From Terribacillus halophilus (GTDB taxonomy: Bacteria > Bacillota > Bacilli > Bacillales > Amphibacillaceae): a stretch of DNA of 64,000 bases. Of this stretch, positions 15,487 through 24,152 are shown piece by piece. Position 1 is the stretch's first letter. Each line of letters opens with the position of its first letter. Below the pieces are notes generated by a model, which saw only the letters and a list, made by a program, of their open reading frames with translations, had not been told where the DNA came from and did no database searches. The translations under genes were made by a program, and so were the position numbers. The stretch spans positions 62,001 through 126,000 of the forward strand of contig NZ_FMZB01000009.1 of the NCBI RefSeq assembly GCF_900101385.1, read 5' to 3'.

Positions 15487-15795
15487 TTGGTCGTCGACTA
15501 CCTCTTTTAGTAACGACATAGCTTTTAGCGAAGGCGGAAACCCATTCAATAATGCACAATGTTGGATTGTCTCCATTATCTCTTGGACAGAGATGCCGGA
15601 TAGGAGAGCCACTTCGAATTGCTGCCGAAGGGCACGCTCATCTCCGTTCGTTACAAAAACAGCGATATTGAGCAATGCCTGGAATCTACCGTTCAGTCCG
15701 GTATACTCTTTCTCTCCACTGTCAGCAGCAAGGTTCTCTTCTTCCTTCATCAGCTTGGCCACCAACGCCCAACCTTGATTTTTCGCTTCCTTCAT
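15484..15795 (-). CDS. Carboxymuconolactone decarboxylase family protein
   Basis: A 103-residue all-helical protein of the CMD/AhpD-like family. The characteristic stretch is EVALLSGISVQEIMETIQHC followed by ALLNGFPPSLKAMSLLKEV. It lacks the CxxC of the AhpD peroxidase partners; only a single Cys follows the conserved His. It is therefore more like a lactone decarboxylase or an uncharacterised subgroup. No aromatic degradation genes are near, so the function is open. GGAGGG precedes the ATG. Confidence 0.78.
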   Translation of the reverse strand: MKEAKNQGWALVAKLMKEEENLAADSGEKEYTGLNGRFQALLNIAVFVTNGDERALRQQFEVALLSGISVQEIMETIQHCALLNGFPPSLKAMSLLKEVVDDQ

Positions 15796-15929
15796 GGGGG
15801 ACCCTCCGCTTATACTTGAGCAAATCTAGATCTATTTTCCTAGTTGCACAATTCTATTATCGGTAGAATCCATCACTTATGAACTCTTTATAAGAAAAAA
15901 ATCAATTTTGTATAAAGAGAAATCGAATT

Positions 15930-16466
15930 TTATGGTCTGGCGCTCCATGGCCAGACTGTCCCAACAATGCAGCGAGGTTGCGGATGTTTGACAGCTTGAC
16001 TTATTCCATCTGCAATTTCCTGATTCGTCAGCCATCTCGAAAACCCTTCCGTGATCCGGAAACCAAGAATGACTTCATGATAATCAATATTTTCTGCAAA
16101 TTTAGGAATATAGTTGTGTCGAGGATCCTGGGCGCTACTTCCTTTTATATGAAAAAATGATATCGGCTTTTGTAATGTACCATAAAGGTCACACATGGCC
16201 TGTACTGCATCGTTACCGCTGCTATGAATCCAGCTGATAATGATATCTGGAGCTGAAAGATGTTTAAGTTGGTTTTGGAAACTTGGCAGCTGAAGATAAT
16301 CTGCTTGTATCGTATGCAGACGATCTGGCTGTTCTGCTCGTTTGGATAAACGCAGCAAGCTCTCTTTTGTTCGAGCAACCACGGTCACTTCATGGCCTTC
16401 CTCGATCCAGTTGAGAACAGCTGCCTGCAGCATACCCGTTCCTCCGATAACTAAATAATGTGTCAT
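15930..16466 (-). CDS. Short NAD(P)-binding Rossmann-fold (SDR-like) protein
   Basis: A 178-residue protein that begins THYLVIGGTGMLQAAVL, a Rossmann nucleotide-binding loop, followed by VTVVARTKESLLRL and APDIIISWIHSSGN. It is short for a classical dehydrogenase (about 250) and I cannot see the catalytic YxxxK in its usual place. It fits the atypical SDR group common in Bacilli. Substrate and activity are unknown. AAAGGAG lies ahead of the ATG. It is downstream of the dicarboxylate transporter region but oriented independently of any obvious partner. Confidence 0.7.
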   Translation of the reverse strand: MTHYLVIGGTGMLQAAVLNWIEEGHEVTVVARTKESLLRLSKRAEQPDRLHTIQADYLQLPSFQNQLKHLSAPDIIISWIHSSGNDAVQAMCDLYGTLQKPISFFHIKGSSAQDPRHNYIPKFAENIDYHEVILGFRITEGFSRWLTNQEIADGISQAVKHPQPRCIVGTVWPWSARP

Positions 16467-16516
16467 ACGTTCTCCTTTAAAAGGTAAGAGCCTGCCATTG
16501 GCAGACTCCGATTAAT

Positions 16517-18172
16517 TTATTTCCATGACTCAGGATACACATTCAAATCGAGTCCCCACAGTGGTCCGACCAGTGCAAAGACACCCAGTATGAGAAGTAT
16601 AAGAGTGAAGATATTCAAAATAAAGCCTATCTTCGCCATTTCCGCTATTGTTATTTTACCAGATGCAAATATGATAGCATTCGGTGGCGTTCCAACCGGC
16701 AGCATGAAAGCGCAGTTGGCGGCCATCGCTGCCGGAACCATGATCGCATATGGATGAACATCCAAAGCCAATGCCAATGATGCCATCACTGGCAGAATCA
16801 TCGTGGCAGTTGCTGTATTGGACGTAATCTCCGTCAAGAACAATACTAGTGTCGTTGAAATAATGATGATCAAGAGGATATTCATACCTTCCAAGACCGT
16901 CAGTTGGTCTCCGATCCATTGTGAAAGCCCAGAACTAGTGAATCCAGCTGCGATTGCAAGCCCCCCGCCGAATAGAAGCAACACTCCCCACGGCAGTTCT
17001 TTGGAAACGTCCCAATCAAGAATTCTCTGTCCCTTTTTATTTACACTTGGAATCAAGAATAATAATACCCCTGCCAATACCGCAATGAATGTATCACTGA
17101 TGCCAGGTATAGCGATAATCTCAAGCACTGCATCCGCTTCCCAAAGGAAAGTGCGGCTTACCCACATAAAAGCCGCGAAAGTGAATACAGTGAGAACGGC
17201 TTTTTCCTCGAAGGACATTTTACCGAGATCTTGTTTTTGTTTAAGTATGAGGTCTTTTCCTCCTGGCAGCTCCTTCATCTTGATTCGGAAGACAACCTTG
17301 GTAAGATAAATCCATGACGAAAACAAGAGAATTACTACAATCGGTACCGCAATCAGCATCCAGCCGCCAAAGGAGATTTCCACTCCGAACAAGCTGCTTG
17401 CCATCGCTGCCAGGATAATATTCGGAGGTGTTCCGATCAGCGTTCCAAGACCACCGATTGTACCAGCATAACCGATGGCGAAGACCAGCGATTTCTCAAA
17501 TTTACGATTATCTTCCCCAATTTCCTGTCTGCTGGCTTTTGCAGCTTGACTAGCTTGATAAATGATAGCCGTCCCTATCGGCAGCATCATCATGACTGCC
17601 GCCGTGTTGGAAACCCACATCGAAAGGAAGCCGGTCGCAATCATGAAACCAAGCACAATCCGTGATGTACTCGTTCCGACAACACTGATGATATTCAGTG
17701 CAATTCGTTTATGCAGATTCCATTTCTCCATTGCCATGGCAATCAGGAATCCACCGAGAAAAAGGAAAACGATTGGATCGCCATAGCTTGAGGCTGCTGT
17801 ATCTCCATCCAGCCCTTGTGTCACTGGAAGAAGAAGGAGCGGCAATAAACTAGTTGCCGGAATGGGAATCGCTTCTGTGATCCACCATGTCGCTACCCAT
17901 AAAGTAGTGGCCAATACCATACGTCCTTCGTAACTCAGACCTTCGGGGTAATAAAACAAAATGACAGACAAAAACAAGAGAGGACCTAAAAATAATCCAA
18001 TCAACTGAGGGCGTTTATACGTTCGAGGTGCTTTGTTGGAAGTGCCAGACTGCTCCAGGGTTTTAGTTTGTGCTGTGTTTTTCGAAGTAGGTACAGCAAA
18101 CAGCAATAATTTCTTTGTCTTGTCATGGGTATTCCATAGACCATTCCAAACGGATAACATACTAGATTTCAT
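16517..18172 (-). CDS. DASS (SLC13) family sodium-coupled anion/dicarboxylate transporter
   Basis: A 551-residue transporter with about 11-12 helices. The N-terminal 55 residues form an unusual polar extension. The core carries two SNT motifs: MWVSNTAAVMMMLPIG and TEITSNTATATMILPVM, which build the sodium and substrate sites in SLC13/DASS proteins, and ends with PVGTPPNAIIFASG. Likely substrates are succinate, malate or fumarate with Na+, as in staphylococcal SdcS, but sulfate-type members exist. A cre-like site lies in the leader, suggesting repression during growth on sugars. AAAGGAGG precedes the ATG. A weak hairpin, CTGCC-ATT-GGCAG, follows the gene near 16488-16505. Confidence 0.85.
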   Translation of the reverse strand: MKSSMLSVWNGLWNTHDKTKKLLLFAVPTSKNTAQTKTLEQSGTSNKAPRTYKRPQLIGLFLGPLLFLSVILFYYPEGLSYEGRMVLATTLWVATWWITEAIPIPATSLLPLLLLPVTQGLDGDTAASSYGDPIVFLFLGGFLIAMAMEKWNLHKRIALNIISVVGTSTSRIVLGFMIATGFLSMWVSNTAAVMMMLPIGTAIIYQASQAAKASRQEIGEDNRKFEKSLVFAIGYAGTIGGLGTLIGTPPNIILAAMASSLFGVEISFGGWMLIAVPIVVILLFSSWIYLTKVVFRIKMKELPGGKDLILKQKQDLGKMSFEEKAVLTVFTFAAFMWVSRTFLWEADAVLEIIAIPGISDTFIAVLAGVLLFLIPSVNKKGQRILDWDVSKELPWGVLLLFGGGLAIAAGFTSSGLSQWIGDQLTVLEGMNILLIIIISTTLVLFLTEITSNTATATMILPVMASLALALDVHPYAIMVPAAMAANCAFMLPVGTPPNAIIFASGKITIAEMAKIGFILNIFTLILLILGVFALVGPLWGLDLNVYPESWK

Positions 18173-18578
18173 CCAATCGCCTCCTTTTATTTAAGCGCTT
18201 ACATAGCGATGTAAGCAAATACAGATGATTACATGATAAGCCTATTCGACACTGGGTTGTTCTGTCAAATATTTGTACAAAAAACAGCGGACATATGCCC
18301 GCTGTCAGCTTGTAATTCCAGCCTCGACGGAAAGCTGCTTCTTCAGCTCCCCCACCTGGATGATCGTCATTATATTATCCGTATTAGTAAGCGAAGTTCT
18401 GTTTCTCTGAACGAACAATTACCGAATCTGCTAATTCCTTCTCTGCTTTTGTTCCGATTTTCTTTTTCCTGTTTAACACCAGTAATCTTTGCCCGGGAAA
18501 TAATCGACTAAAATTCTCCCAGTTCGATAATTATCAGGATGATCAGCTTCACTGTTGCAGCAGTGATGCCTGTTCCAC
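18173..18578. other. Intergenic region with one terminator and no supported gene
   Basis: This 406-base gap holds the transporter leader, a TTGACA-like hexamer on the minus strand at 18269-18264, and a minus-strand terminator at 18305-18278 (ACAGCGG and CCGCTGT followed by a T-run). The 250 bases between that terminator and the M20 gene have scattered short reading frames only. They could be the 3' remains of a lost gene, since the terminator lies far from the M20 stop, but I cannot recognise a family. Confidence 0.5.
18190..18203 (-). promoter_or_regulatory. cre-like CcpA site
   Basis: TGTAAGCGCTTAAA on the minus strand fits the CcpA operator pattern TGWAANCGNTNWCA at 13 of 14 positions. 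It lies 18-31 bases upstream of the DASS transporter start, so bound CcpA could block transcription by roadblock. Confidence 0.55.
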
Positions 18579-19760
18579 CTATTCCATTACCAACTCTTCA
18601 GCAATCGCAAGGAACATATTTGCCCCATTGCTCAAAGCCGCTTCGTCGATAAGGAATTTTGGATGATGATGTGGCGCCGGCGAATGGTTATCAGGGGAGC
18701 AAGCACCGACGAACACAAAGCAGCCAGGTACAACGTTTGAAAAAGCTGAGAAATCTTCGCCTCCCATGATTGCCTCTCCTTCAACAGCTGCCCCATCGCC
18801 CAATTTTCGTCGGATAGCTTTACATGCAATAGCAGTTGCTTCCTTTTCATTGACGACAGAGTCATAGCCATACGTATAATTCAATTCATACTGGCAGCCA
18901 TTCGCAGCAGAAACGCCTTTGATGATCTGTTCGATTGCTTCGACTGCCCGTTTTCGTACATCCTGACTGTAGGAACGGACAGATGCTCCAATCTTCACTT
19001 CTTCGGGGATGACATTGACCGCATCACCTGCTTGTAATGTCGTGACGGATACAACTAATTCATCCTTCGGGCTTGTGATACGTGAAACGACAGTCTGCAG
19101 GCTAGTGATAATCTGCGCACTCGTGACAACCGGATCGATCGTATTCTCCGGCTGTGAAGAGTGACCGCCTTTTCCTTTTATCGTGACGTGGAACATGTCC
19201 GAATTGGAAGTAGCAGCTCCCGGTGTGATCGACAGCTGGCCTAATGGTGTAAGAGAAGAAAGATGCAAACCGAACACATAATCCAAACCTTCTGTCACGC
19301 CAGCCGCAACCATTTCCCTGGCACCCCCCGGCAACAGCTCTTCAGCGTGCTGGAAGAAAAAGCGTATTTCACCATGAATCTTCTCCTGCTGCGCACTTAA
19401 AGCTTTGGCGACACCAAGCAAAATAGCTGTATGTCCGTCATGTCCGCATGCATGCATGACACCCTCGTTTTCGGATGCAAAAGGTAGACCGGTTTCTTCC
19501 TGGATCGGCAATGCATCCATATCAGCCCGGAAACCGATCGTCTTTCCAGGATGCGCTCCCTTGAGCACGGCCATTACACTTGTTTCCGTAGGCCTGGTCA
19601 CTTCCAAATTAGGAAAAGTGCTTAATGTTTCATAAAGGAAAGCAGATGTTTTATACTCCTGAAAAGATAACTCCGGATGCTGATGCAGATATCTCCTCCA
19701 GCTGACAATTTCCTCTATCTGCTCGTTGGTCAATTCAATTACGGTTTTTTTCGCTAGCAT
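18579..19760 (-). CDS. M20D family amidohydrolase (N-acyl amino acid / peptide hydrolase)
   Basis: A 393-residue metal-dependent amidohydrolase of the M20D group (hippurate hydrolase, N-acetyldiaminopimelate deacetylase and auxin-conjugate hydrolase relatives). Metal-site motifs are GFRADMDALPI near residue 76, HACGHDGHTAILL near 106 and QHAEELLPGG near 138. A lid domain of about 110 residues follows, then MGGEDFSAF and HHHPKF near the C-terminus. It is cytoplasmic and should remove an acyl group from an amino acid. A close paralogue lies 0.9 kb upstream. A CodY-like sequence at 19792-19806 (12 of 15) in the leader is suggestive only. AAGGAG precedes the ATG. Confidence 0.85.
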   Translation of the reverse strand: MLAKKTVIELTNEQIEEIVSWRRYLHQHPELSFQEYKTSAFLYETLSTFPNLEVTRPTETSVMAVLKGAHPGKTIGFRADMDALPIQEETGLPFASENEGVMHACGHDGHTAILLGVAKALSAQQEKIHGEIRFFFQHAEELLPGGAREMVAAGVTEGLDYVFGLHLSSLTPLGQLSITPGAATSNSDMFHVTIKGKGGHSSQPENTIDPVVTSAQIITSLQTVVSRITSPKDELVVSVTTLQAGDAVNVIPEEVKIGASVRSYSQDVRKRAVEAIEQIIKGVSAANGCQYELNYTYGYDSVVNEKEATAIACKAIRRKLGDGAAVEGEAIMGGEDFSAFSNVVPGCFVFVGACSPDNHSPAPHHHPKFLIDEAALSNGANMFLAIAEELVME

Positions 19761-19939
19761 AAAATCTCTCCTTCCGGTTTGGAATAATTGAATATTTCAG
19801 AAAAATTATGCTAACTATGATAGCACTCTTGCTATTCGCTTTAAACCCCCAATAAAAATCTCCATTCTACAATTCTAATAAGAACATTGTTTGAGACTAG
19901 CTATAAAATGTTTTTATGTCAGAACATGATAGCGTAAAA

Positions 19940-20596
19940 TTAATCCGCTGCGATCGCATCTGACAACATATCTCCCTCGAAGTCCGGCCAATACGCCTTA
20001 ATGAAAACTAATTTTGCATTGGCTGCTTGCAACAGCAGGAAATTGCTTAAACGCTGTTCCCCGCTTGTCCGGATCAGTACGTCCACATCTGGCATCTCTT
20101 TTGTCCAAAAGAACTGTCGCAGTTCTTCATATTCCTGTATCCTTTGACTATTTGATTGAGCCATTTCTTTTAATCCTTCCACAATCTCATCCTTGCTTCC
20201 GTAGTTGAGCGCAATCCGAAGAATCAACGTTTGGTTCTGTATCGTTTCCTCCATCGTTTTCTTTACCACTGCCAAAGTCTTCGGTGGCAATGCTTGCAGA
20301 TTTCCGAAAAATTCTACCCTGACTCCTGCTTTTTTGAGTGCTTTCATCTCTGTGTTATAAAAAATGCCAGGCAAACGCATGATATAATCCACTTCCTGTT
20401 TCGGGCGCTTCCAGTTCTCTGATGAGAAAGCATATAACGTCAGATTTTGTATACCTAGCCGGATTGCCGCTTCGATGGTCCTTCTTACTGCAAGCATTCC
20501 GGCATAATGTCCAGCACTGCGAGGTTTTCCCTGCTCTGTCGCCCATCTTCCATTTCCATCCATCATGATTGCCACATGCTCCGGTATCCTGTTCAT
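19940..20596 (-). CDS. Undecaprenyl diphosphate synthase-like cis-prenyltransferase, divergent paralogue
   Basis: A 218-residue cis-prenyltransferase. Conserved features present are MMDGNGRWA (catalytic Asp and P-loop), GHYAG, YAFSSENWKRP, ALNYGSKDEIV and RTSGEQRLSNFLL. Two things are odd. The motif normally read AYxELxFTD is ANAKLVFIK here, so the Glu that coordinates Mg2+ is Lys. The protein also ends about 30-35 residues early, without the usual R-x-x-RFGG-like tail. It is not in a frr-cdsA neighbourhood, so it is probably not the housekeeping UppS. It could make a shorter or different prenyl chain, be a regulatory relic, or be inactive. AGGAGGGG precedes the ATG. Confidence 0.82.
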   Translation of the reverse strand: MNRIPEHVAIMMDGNGRWATEQGKPRSAGHYAGMLAVRRTIEAAIRLGIQNLTLYAFSSENWKRPKQEVDYIMRLPGIFYNTEMKALKKAGVRVEFFGNLQALPPKTLAVVKKTMEETIQNQTLILRIALNYGSKDEIVEGLKEMAQSNSQRIQEYEELRQFFWTKEMPDVDVLIRTSGEQRLSNFLLLQAANAKLVFIKAYWPDFEGDMLSDAIAAD

Positions 20597-20640
20597 ACCA
20601 TCCCCTCCTGCTTTGTAGCTTAAGATATGTTACAAAAATT

Positions 20641-20673
20641 GTAAACAAAAAGAGGAGTGCGATGACTCCCCTT
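20641..20673 (-). terminator. Hairpin terminator of the upstream M20 gene
   Basis: On the minus strand GGGGAGT and ACTCCTC pair around a 6-base loop, followed by TTTTTG. It overlaps the stop codon of the 20673-21833 gene and separates it from the prenyltransferase gene, which therefore needs its own promoter or readthrough. Confidence 0.75.
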
Positions 20674-21833
20674 TAAAATACAAGTTCCTCTGCAACACCA
20701 AGAAAGAAGTCGACACCATCCTCCATCGCATCCTCTTCGATTCGGAATTGCGGATGATGATGGGGTGCGGGAGCCGGATTATCTTTTTCCTTTGCACCAA
20801 CAAAGACAAAGCAGCCAGGGACGGCATTGGCAAAGGCAGCAAAGTCTTCTCCTCCCATGATTGCACTGCCGCGAAGAACTGCATCCTCGCCCAGTTTTCG
20901 CTTCAGGGCACGCTCTGCTATTGCAGTAGCACCCTCATCGTTGATAACAGAATCATAACCGTATGTAATCTCTAATTCATATGCAGCTCCATTAGCTTCG
21001 GTTATGCCTTTCACCATACGTTCCAATGCAGTGATCGCATTTTTTCGTACATCTTGCGTGAGCGAACGTACAGATGCTCCAATACGTACTTCATTCGGTA
21101 TGACATTGACTGCTTCACCTGCATGCAGCGTCGTGATGGAGACGACCAGCTCTTCTTTCGGACTAGTCATCCGGGAGACTATTGATTGCACGTTGGTAAT
21201 GATCTGCGCACTGATGATAACTGGATCTACTGTTTTGTCAGGTTGTGAGGAATGTCCGCCTTTTCCCCTTACTGTTAATTGGAACTGATCCGAATTGGAC
21301 GTTGCTGGTCCATAGATGACACCAACCTTACCTTGTGGCAGCTGTGAGGCCACGTGCAGTCCAAATACCATCTCCACACCGTCAGTGACACCAGCTTCCA
21401 CCATTTCCTTGGCACCGCCAGGGAATAATTCTTCTGCGTGCTGGAAAAAGAAGCGTATTTCTCCGCATAGTTCTTGCTGCTTGGCACTCAGAATCTCTGC
21501 CACAGTAAGCAGGATTGCAGTATGGGCATCATGGCCGCAGGCGTGCATCACACCCTCGACTTTTGAAGCAAAAGGCAAGTCAGTTTCTTCTTGGATTGGC
21601 AAAGCATCCATGTCTGCTCGGAAGCCGATCACTTTACCCGGCCTCGCTCCCTTCAGCTTCGCCATCACACTCGTTTTTGTCGGCCTGCTCAATTCCAGGT
21701 TCCCAAAAGATGCCAGCGTATCGTAAACAAATTGAGATGTACGCTCTTCCTGGAAAGAAAGCTCTGGATTTGCATGCAGATGTCTCCTCCACTCTCTTAG
21801 ATGCTGTTTGTGCAATTCAGTAACGTCCTTCAT
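20673..21833 (-). CDS. M20D family amidohydrolase, paralogue
   Basis: A 386-residue amidohydrolase closely similar to the 18579-19760 protein along its whole length. Shared motifs are GFRADMDALPI, HACGHDAHTAILL, QHAEELFPGG and MGGEDFAAF with HHHPQF. All metal ligands are present. Tandem copies separated by the prenyltransferase gene point to a local duplication with divergence of substrate preference; differences cluster in the first 20 residues and the lid domain. Substrate is unknown, probably an N-acyl or N-acetyl amino acid. AGGGAGG precedes the ATG, and a terminator directly follows. Confidence 0.85.
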   Translation of the reverse strand: MKDVTELHKQHLREWRRHLHANPELSFQEERTSQFVYDTLASFGNLELSRPTKTSVMAKLKGARPGKVIGFRADMDALPIQEETDLPFASKVEGVMHACGHDAHTAILLTVAEILSAKQQELCGEIRFFFQHAEELFPGGAKEMVEAGVTDGVEMVFGLHVASQLPQGKVGVIYGPATSNSDQFQLTVRGKGGHSSQPDKTVDPVIISAQIITNVQSIVSRMTSPKEELVVSITTLHAGEAVNVIPNEVRIGASVRSLTQDVRKNAITALERMVKGITEANGAAYELEITYGYDSVINDEGATAIAERALKRKLGEDAVLRGSAIMGGEDFAAFANAVPGCFVFVGAKEKDNPAPAPHHHPQFRIEEDAMEDGVDFFLGVAEELVF

Positions 21834-22049
21834 ATTAATCCTCCCTCAATTACTATCGCTCTTTATTTAACTTAAGTGAATTATTTAATTGTATAAACCA
21901 TATGCGTAAGCTACAAGAGACAAAGGATCGAGTACTGACGCCTAGATTTTTTCCAAAAATATCCTGGTTTGATTCTCCTCCACGCCTAAAGAATGCCCCC
22001 ACCTTTTTATTTACGGATGAGGTAAAATAACATCAACTCTGCCCTAACT

Positions 22050-22078
22050 AAAAAGAAAAGCTCCCACACCGGGAGCCT
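22050..22078 (-). terminator. Hairpin terminator of the M50 peptidase operon
   Basis: GGCTCCC and GGGAGCT flank a 5-base loop, followed on the minus strand by TTTTCTTTTT, directly after the peptidase stop. The rest of the 21834-22082 gap shows only an AT-rich leader for the M20 gene. Confidence 0.85.
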
Positions 22079-22082
22079 TCAT

Positions 22083-23159
22083 TTAAGCAATCGTTTTAAC
22101 GGATGTTCGGATACGGGTTGCAAGCATCCTCGTCCATTCACGCTCCAAAACCCCGAATCCATTCAATTTCGCATAAGGGGAAAAAGCTTCTTTGCTGTAA
22201 GCCAATGCTTTGTTTAAATCCTGTCTGGACCAAGCCAGCATTGCTTGCATTCGGCTGTATGTACCATCGCTGAACATCGTCACGCCTTCAGCGTACTTGT
22301 GCAGTGTCTTATCATCCAACGTACCGCTTATGGCATCGGCAAGCATGCGCCATTCCAGGAAGGGGCCGTGATAGACAGCCATCCTCTTATCGGATTCTAT
22401 CCGGAAGTGATGGAAAAGACGCTCTATCGCTGGCTTTATTCCATCTCTATCTGCCTCCACGTAAAAGACAAACATAGACTCTATAAATACATCTTTAAGC
22501 TCCGCTGCTGTCTCCACTTTCTTTTTACACTGCTCGTATAGGGAAGACGACCAATACACGGGACGCTTCGCTCCATACATTTCGGCCATCAGCTTGGCAG
22601 ATTGAATCTGGCGCTCCCCTGCTTCCGTTTGCCTGATTAATCGATAGAAGGCTGAGCCGTCTGTCTGAAAATCACCATTTGGCAACGGCAGAATGGTAGC
22701 TACCAGAATTCCCCCATGTAACATGCTGCAAAAAGCAAAGAATTCAATAGTACTAAAATGCCACATCGCCAGAAATAGAACACATAGACTACTGCTCATG
22801 ATAGGGCCGCTGATCGTCATGACTGACAAGTCCTTCCGAAGTCTATCTTCCGTATGTCCTGGAGTCGGAAGCATTAAGGCGACTCCTCCGATAAGTCCCC
22901 AATTACGATTTTCACGCAATCTTATGCCTTTCTTTCCTTTTTCAATATGAAAAGGCCCTGCAACAACGTACCCAAAATTCATTCCCATCAGCTTTCCGCC
23001 GATAACATGACCAAGCTCATGCAGCGCTATTGCCAAGAAGCCTGCCGCAGCAAGCTGTGCATATGTGATGACTTCCGACTGCAAATTCGGCAGGAAGAAA
23101 TATACACCCGTAAACACAAACACTGCGAAAGCAAATCCGAACAACGGTCTTCTATGCAT
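22083..23159 (-). CDS. M50-type (site-2 protease-like) membrane metalloprotease
   Basis: A 358-residue membrane protein. After a first helix, residues about 50-58 contain ALHELGHVIGG, the HExxH zinc motif of M50 proteases. A second region, PLPNGDFQTDG near residue 180, resembles the conserved NxxPxxxxDG-like second motif that completes the zinc site. The C-terminal 160 residues are soluble and helical, possibly a TPR-like or regulatory domain. It is the last gene of a PadR-DUF2812-M50 operon, overlapping its neighbour by ATGA. I chose the ATG at 23159 because of this coupling and AAAGGGGAAAG upstream. Substrate and signal are unknown; ABC-2/Yaa-type regulators are possible clients. Confidence 0.78.
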   Translation of the reverse strand: MHRRPLFGFAFAVFVFTGVYFFLPNLQSEVITYAQLAAAGFLAIALHELGHVIGGKLMGMNFGYVVAGPFHIEKGKKGIRLRENRNWGLIGGVALMLPTPGHTEDRLRKDLSVMTISGPIMSSSLCVLFLAMWHFSTIEFFAFCSMLHGGILVATILPLPNGDFQTDGSAFYRLIRQTEAGERQIQSAKLMAEMYGAKRPVYWSSSLYEQCKKKVETAAELKDVFIESMFVFYVEADRDGIKPAIERLFHHFRIESDKRMAVYHGPFLEWRMLADAISGTLDDKTLHKYAEGVTMFSDGTYSRMQAMLAWSRQDLNKALAYSKEAFSPYAKLNGFGVLEREWTRMLATRIRTSVKTIA

Positions 23160-23689
23160 CAGTCTTTCCCCTTTCTCATCAGCTTGATGGAGCGATAGTA
23201 AAAGGCTGCTGTCATCATCAAACTCAACACAGCTAAGATGAACAGCAGTAAGCAAACTATCGAGGCTATCCAGCTATCTGTTACGCGGACGATAAAGAAA
23301 CCAATAAGAGTCAATATGGTTGTTACCAATGCCATTTTCGGAATGAAAGTCGCTGCTCGCTTTAATTTATCCTGCTTAGTATCTGCGTCAGTATAAATCG
23401 GTGCTGCTTCGACAGAAGCCTCAAAGATGTACATTCCATATGAGCTACATACCAATGTCCAGCCAGAAAACTTGAACATTTCCAAGTACTCTTGTTCTTC
23501 TGCTTCATCCAATGTGCGGTAATCAATCATGTATTGCACTTGCTTCGGTTCACCGCGTATCAGTCGATAACCCATAAAGGCAAAATCCTGCAGATGCCAG
23601 CCTTTCGCTGCTTGCTTGGCAAGCTTCTTCATATCCTTTTTCTCCGAAAAGGCAAGTCCGCCTGAACTTACATACTTTGTTTGTCTCAT
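23159..23689 (-). CDS. DUF2812 domain membrane protein
   Basis: A 176-residue protein with an N-terminal soluble DUF2812 domain (residues about 15-90: AAKGWHLQDF, VQYMIDYRTLDEAEEQEYL, FSGWTLVCSSYGMYIFEA) and two membrane helices near residues 115-165. DUF2812 proteins are usually encoded next to PadR regulators, as here. They are thought to sense something at the membrane, but no function is established. Its start overlaps the PadR stop by 4 bases and its stop overlaps the M50 start by 1 base, so the three are made together. Confidence 0.83.
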   Translation of the reverse strand: MRQTKYVSSGGLAFSEKKDMKKLAKQAAKGWHLQDFAFMGYRLIRGEPKQVQYMIDYRTLDEAEEQEYLEMFKFSGWTLVCSSYGMYIFEASVEAAPIYTDADTKQDKLKRAATFIPKMALVTTILTLIGFFIVRVTDSWIASIVCLLLFILAVLSLMMTAAFYYRSIKLMRKGKD

Positions 23690-24021
23690 CGTCCCTTCCT
23701 CCCCTTCGTCTGTAAAACTTCTTTCGCCAAGTCGACCATTCTGCTCCGCCTTTTGATTTCCTCTTCGAGCTTCGAAATACCAGCTGCTGTTGTTACATAT
23801 GTTTTCCGCCGCGGTTCGCTGTCTGGTTCAGCTTCAATCAAATCAGCATCCACCAATTTCTTGATGATGGTGTACAACGTGGCTGGACCAATCTTAAACA
23901 TTCCATTCGTTTCTTCTTCTACATATTGCATGATGGCGTATCCATGCCTTGGCTCCACCAATGCAACCAAGATGTAGAAAACGGGATCCGTCAATTCATC
24001 CAACGATTTTCCTTTCGCCAT
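23686..24021 (-). CDS. PadR family transcriptional regulator
   Basis: A 111-residue winged-helix regulator: LTDPVFYILVALVEPRHGY, IMQYVEEETNGMFKIGPATL, YTIIKKLVDADLIEAEPDSE and RKTYVTTAAG, all classical PadR landmarks, then a C-terminal dimerisation helix. It heads an operon with a DUF2812 protein and an M50 protease. A dyad over its own promoter suggests autorepression, relieved by an unknown ligand or by the membrane partners. AAAGGAG precedes the ATG. Confidence 0.88.
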   Translation of the reverse strand: MAKGKSLDELTDPVFYILVALVEPRHGYAIMQYVEEETNGMFKIGPATLYTIIKKLVDADLIEAEPDSEPRRKTYVTTAAGISKLEEEIKRRSRMVDLAKEVLQTKGRKGR

Positions 24022-24050
24022 AATCAGTTCTCCTTTATATCCGTTTTTGA

Positions 24051-24095
24051 TATATCACTTATGGATATAATACTGTGTATGGAAGTTGCTGACAA
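24051..24095 (-). promoter_or_regulatory. Promoter and candidate PadR operator
   Basis: On the minus strand TTGTCA (24095-24090), 17 bases and TATTAT (24072-24067) form a good sigma-A promoter. The dyad TATATC-N7-GATATA (24051-24069) overlaps the -10 element and start site, where a repressor would act. PadR sites often have an ATGT-N8-ACAT core, which this is not, so assignment to PadR rests on position. Confidence 0.65.
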
Positions 24096-24117
24096 TAGGT
24101 ATAAATTTTTTCTATAG

Positions 24118-24149
24118 AAAAAAGCAGAGCAACGTTTGCTCTGCTTTTT
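24118..24149. terminator. Hairpin terminator
   Basis: AAAGCAGAGCAA and TTGCTCTGCTTT pair around a 3-base loop and end in a T-run. It lies right after the pseudouridine synthase stop (minus strand) and just upstream of the PadR promoter. Confidence 0.85.
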
Positions 24150-24152
24150 AAA

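Noticed and set aside
18233-18511. 92-codon frame in the gap before the M20 gene
   Set aside because: No ribosome site, no recognised family, and composition like non-coding DNA.
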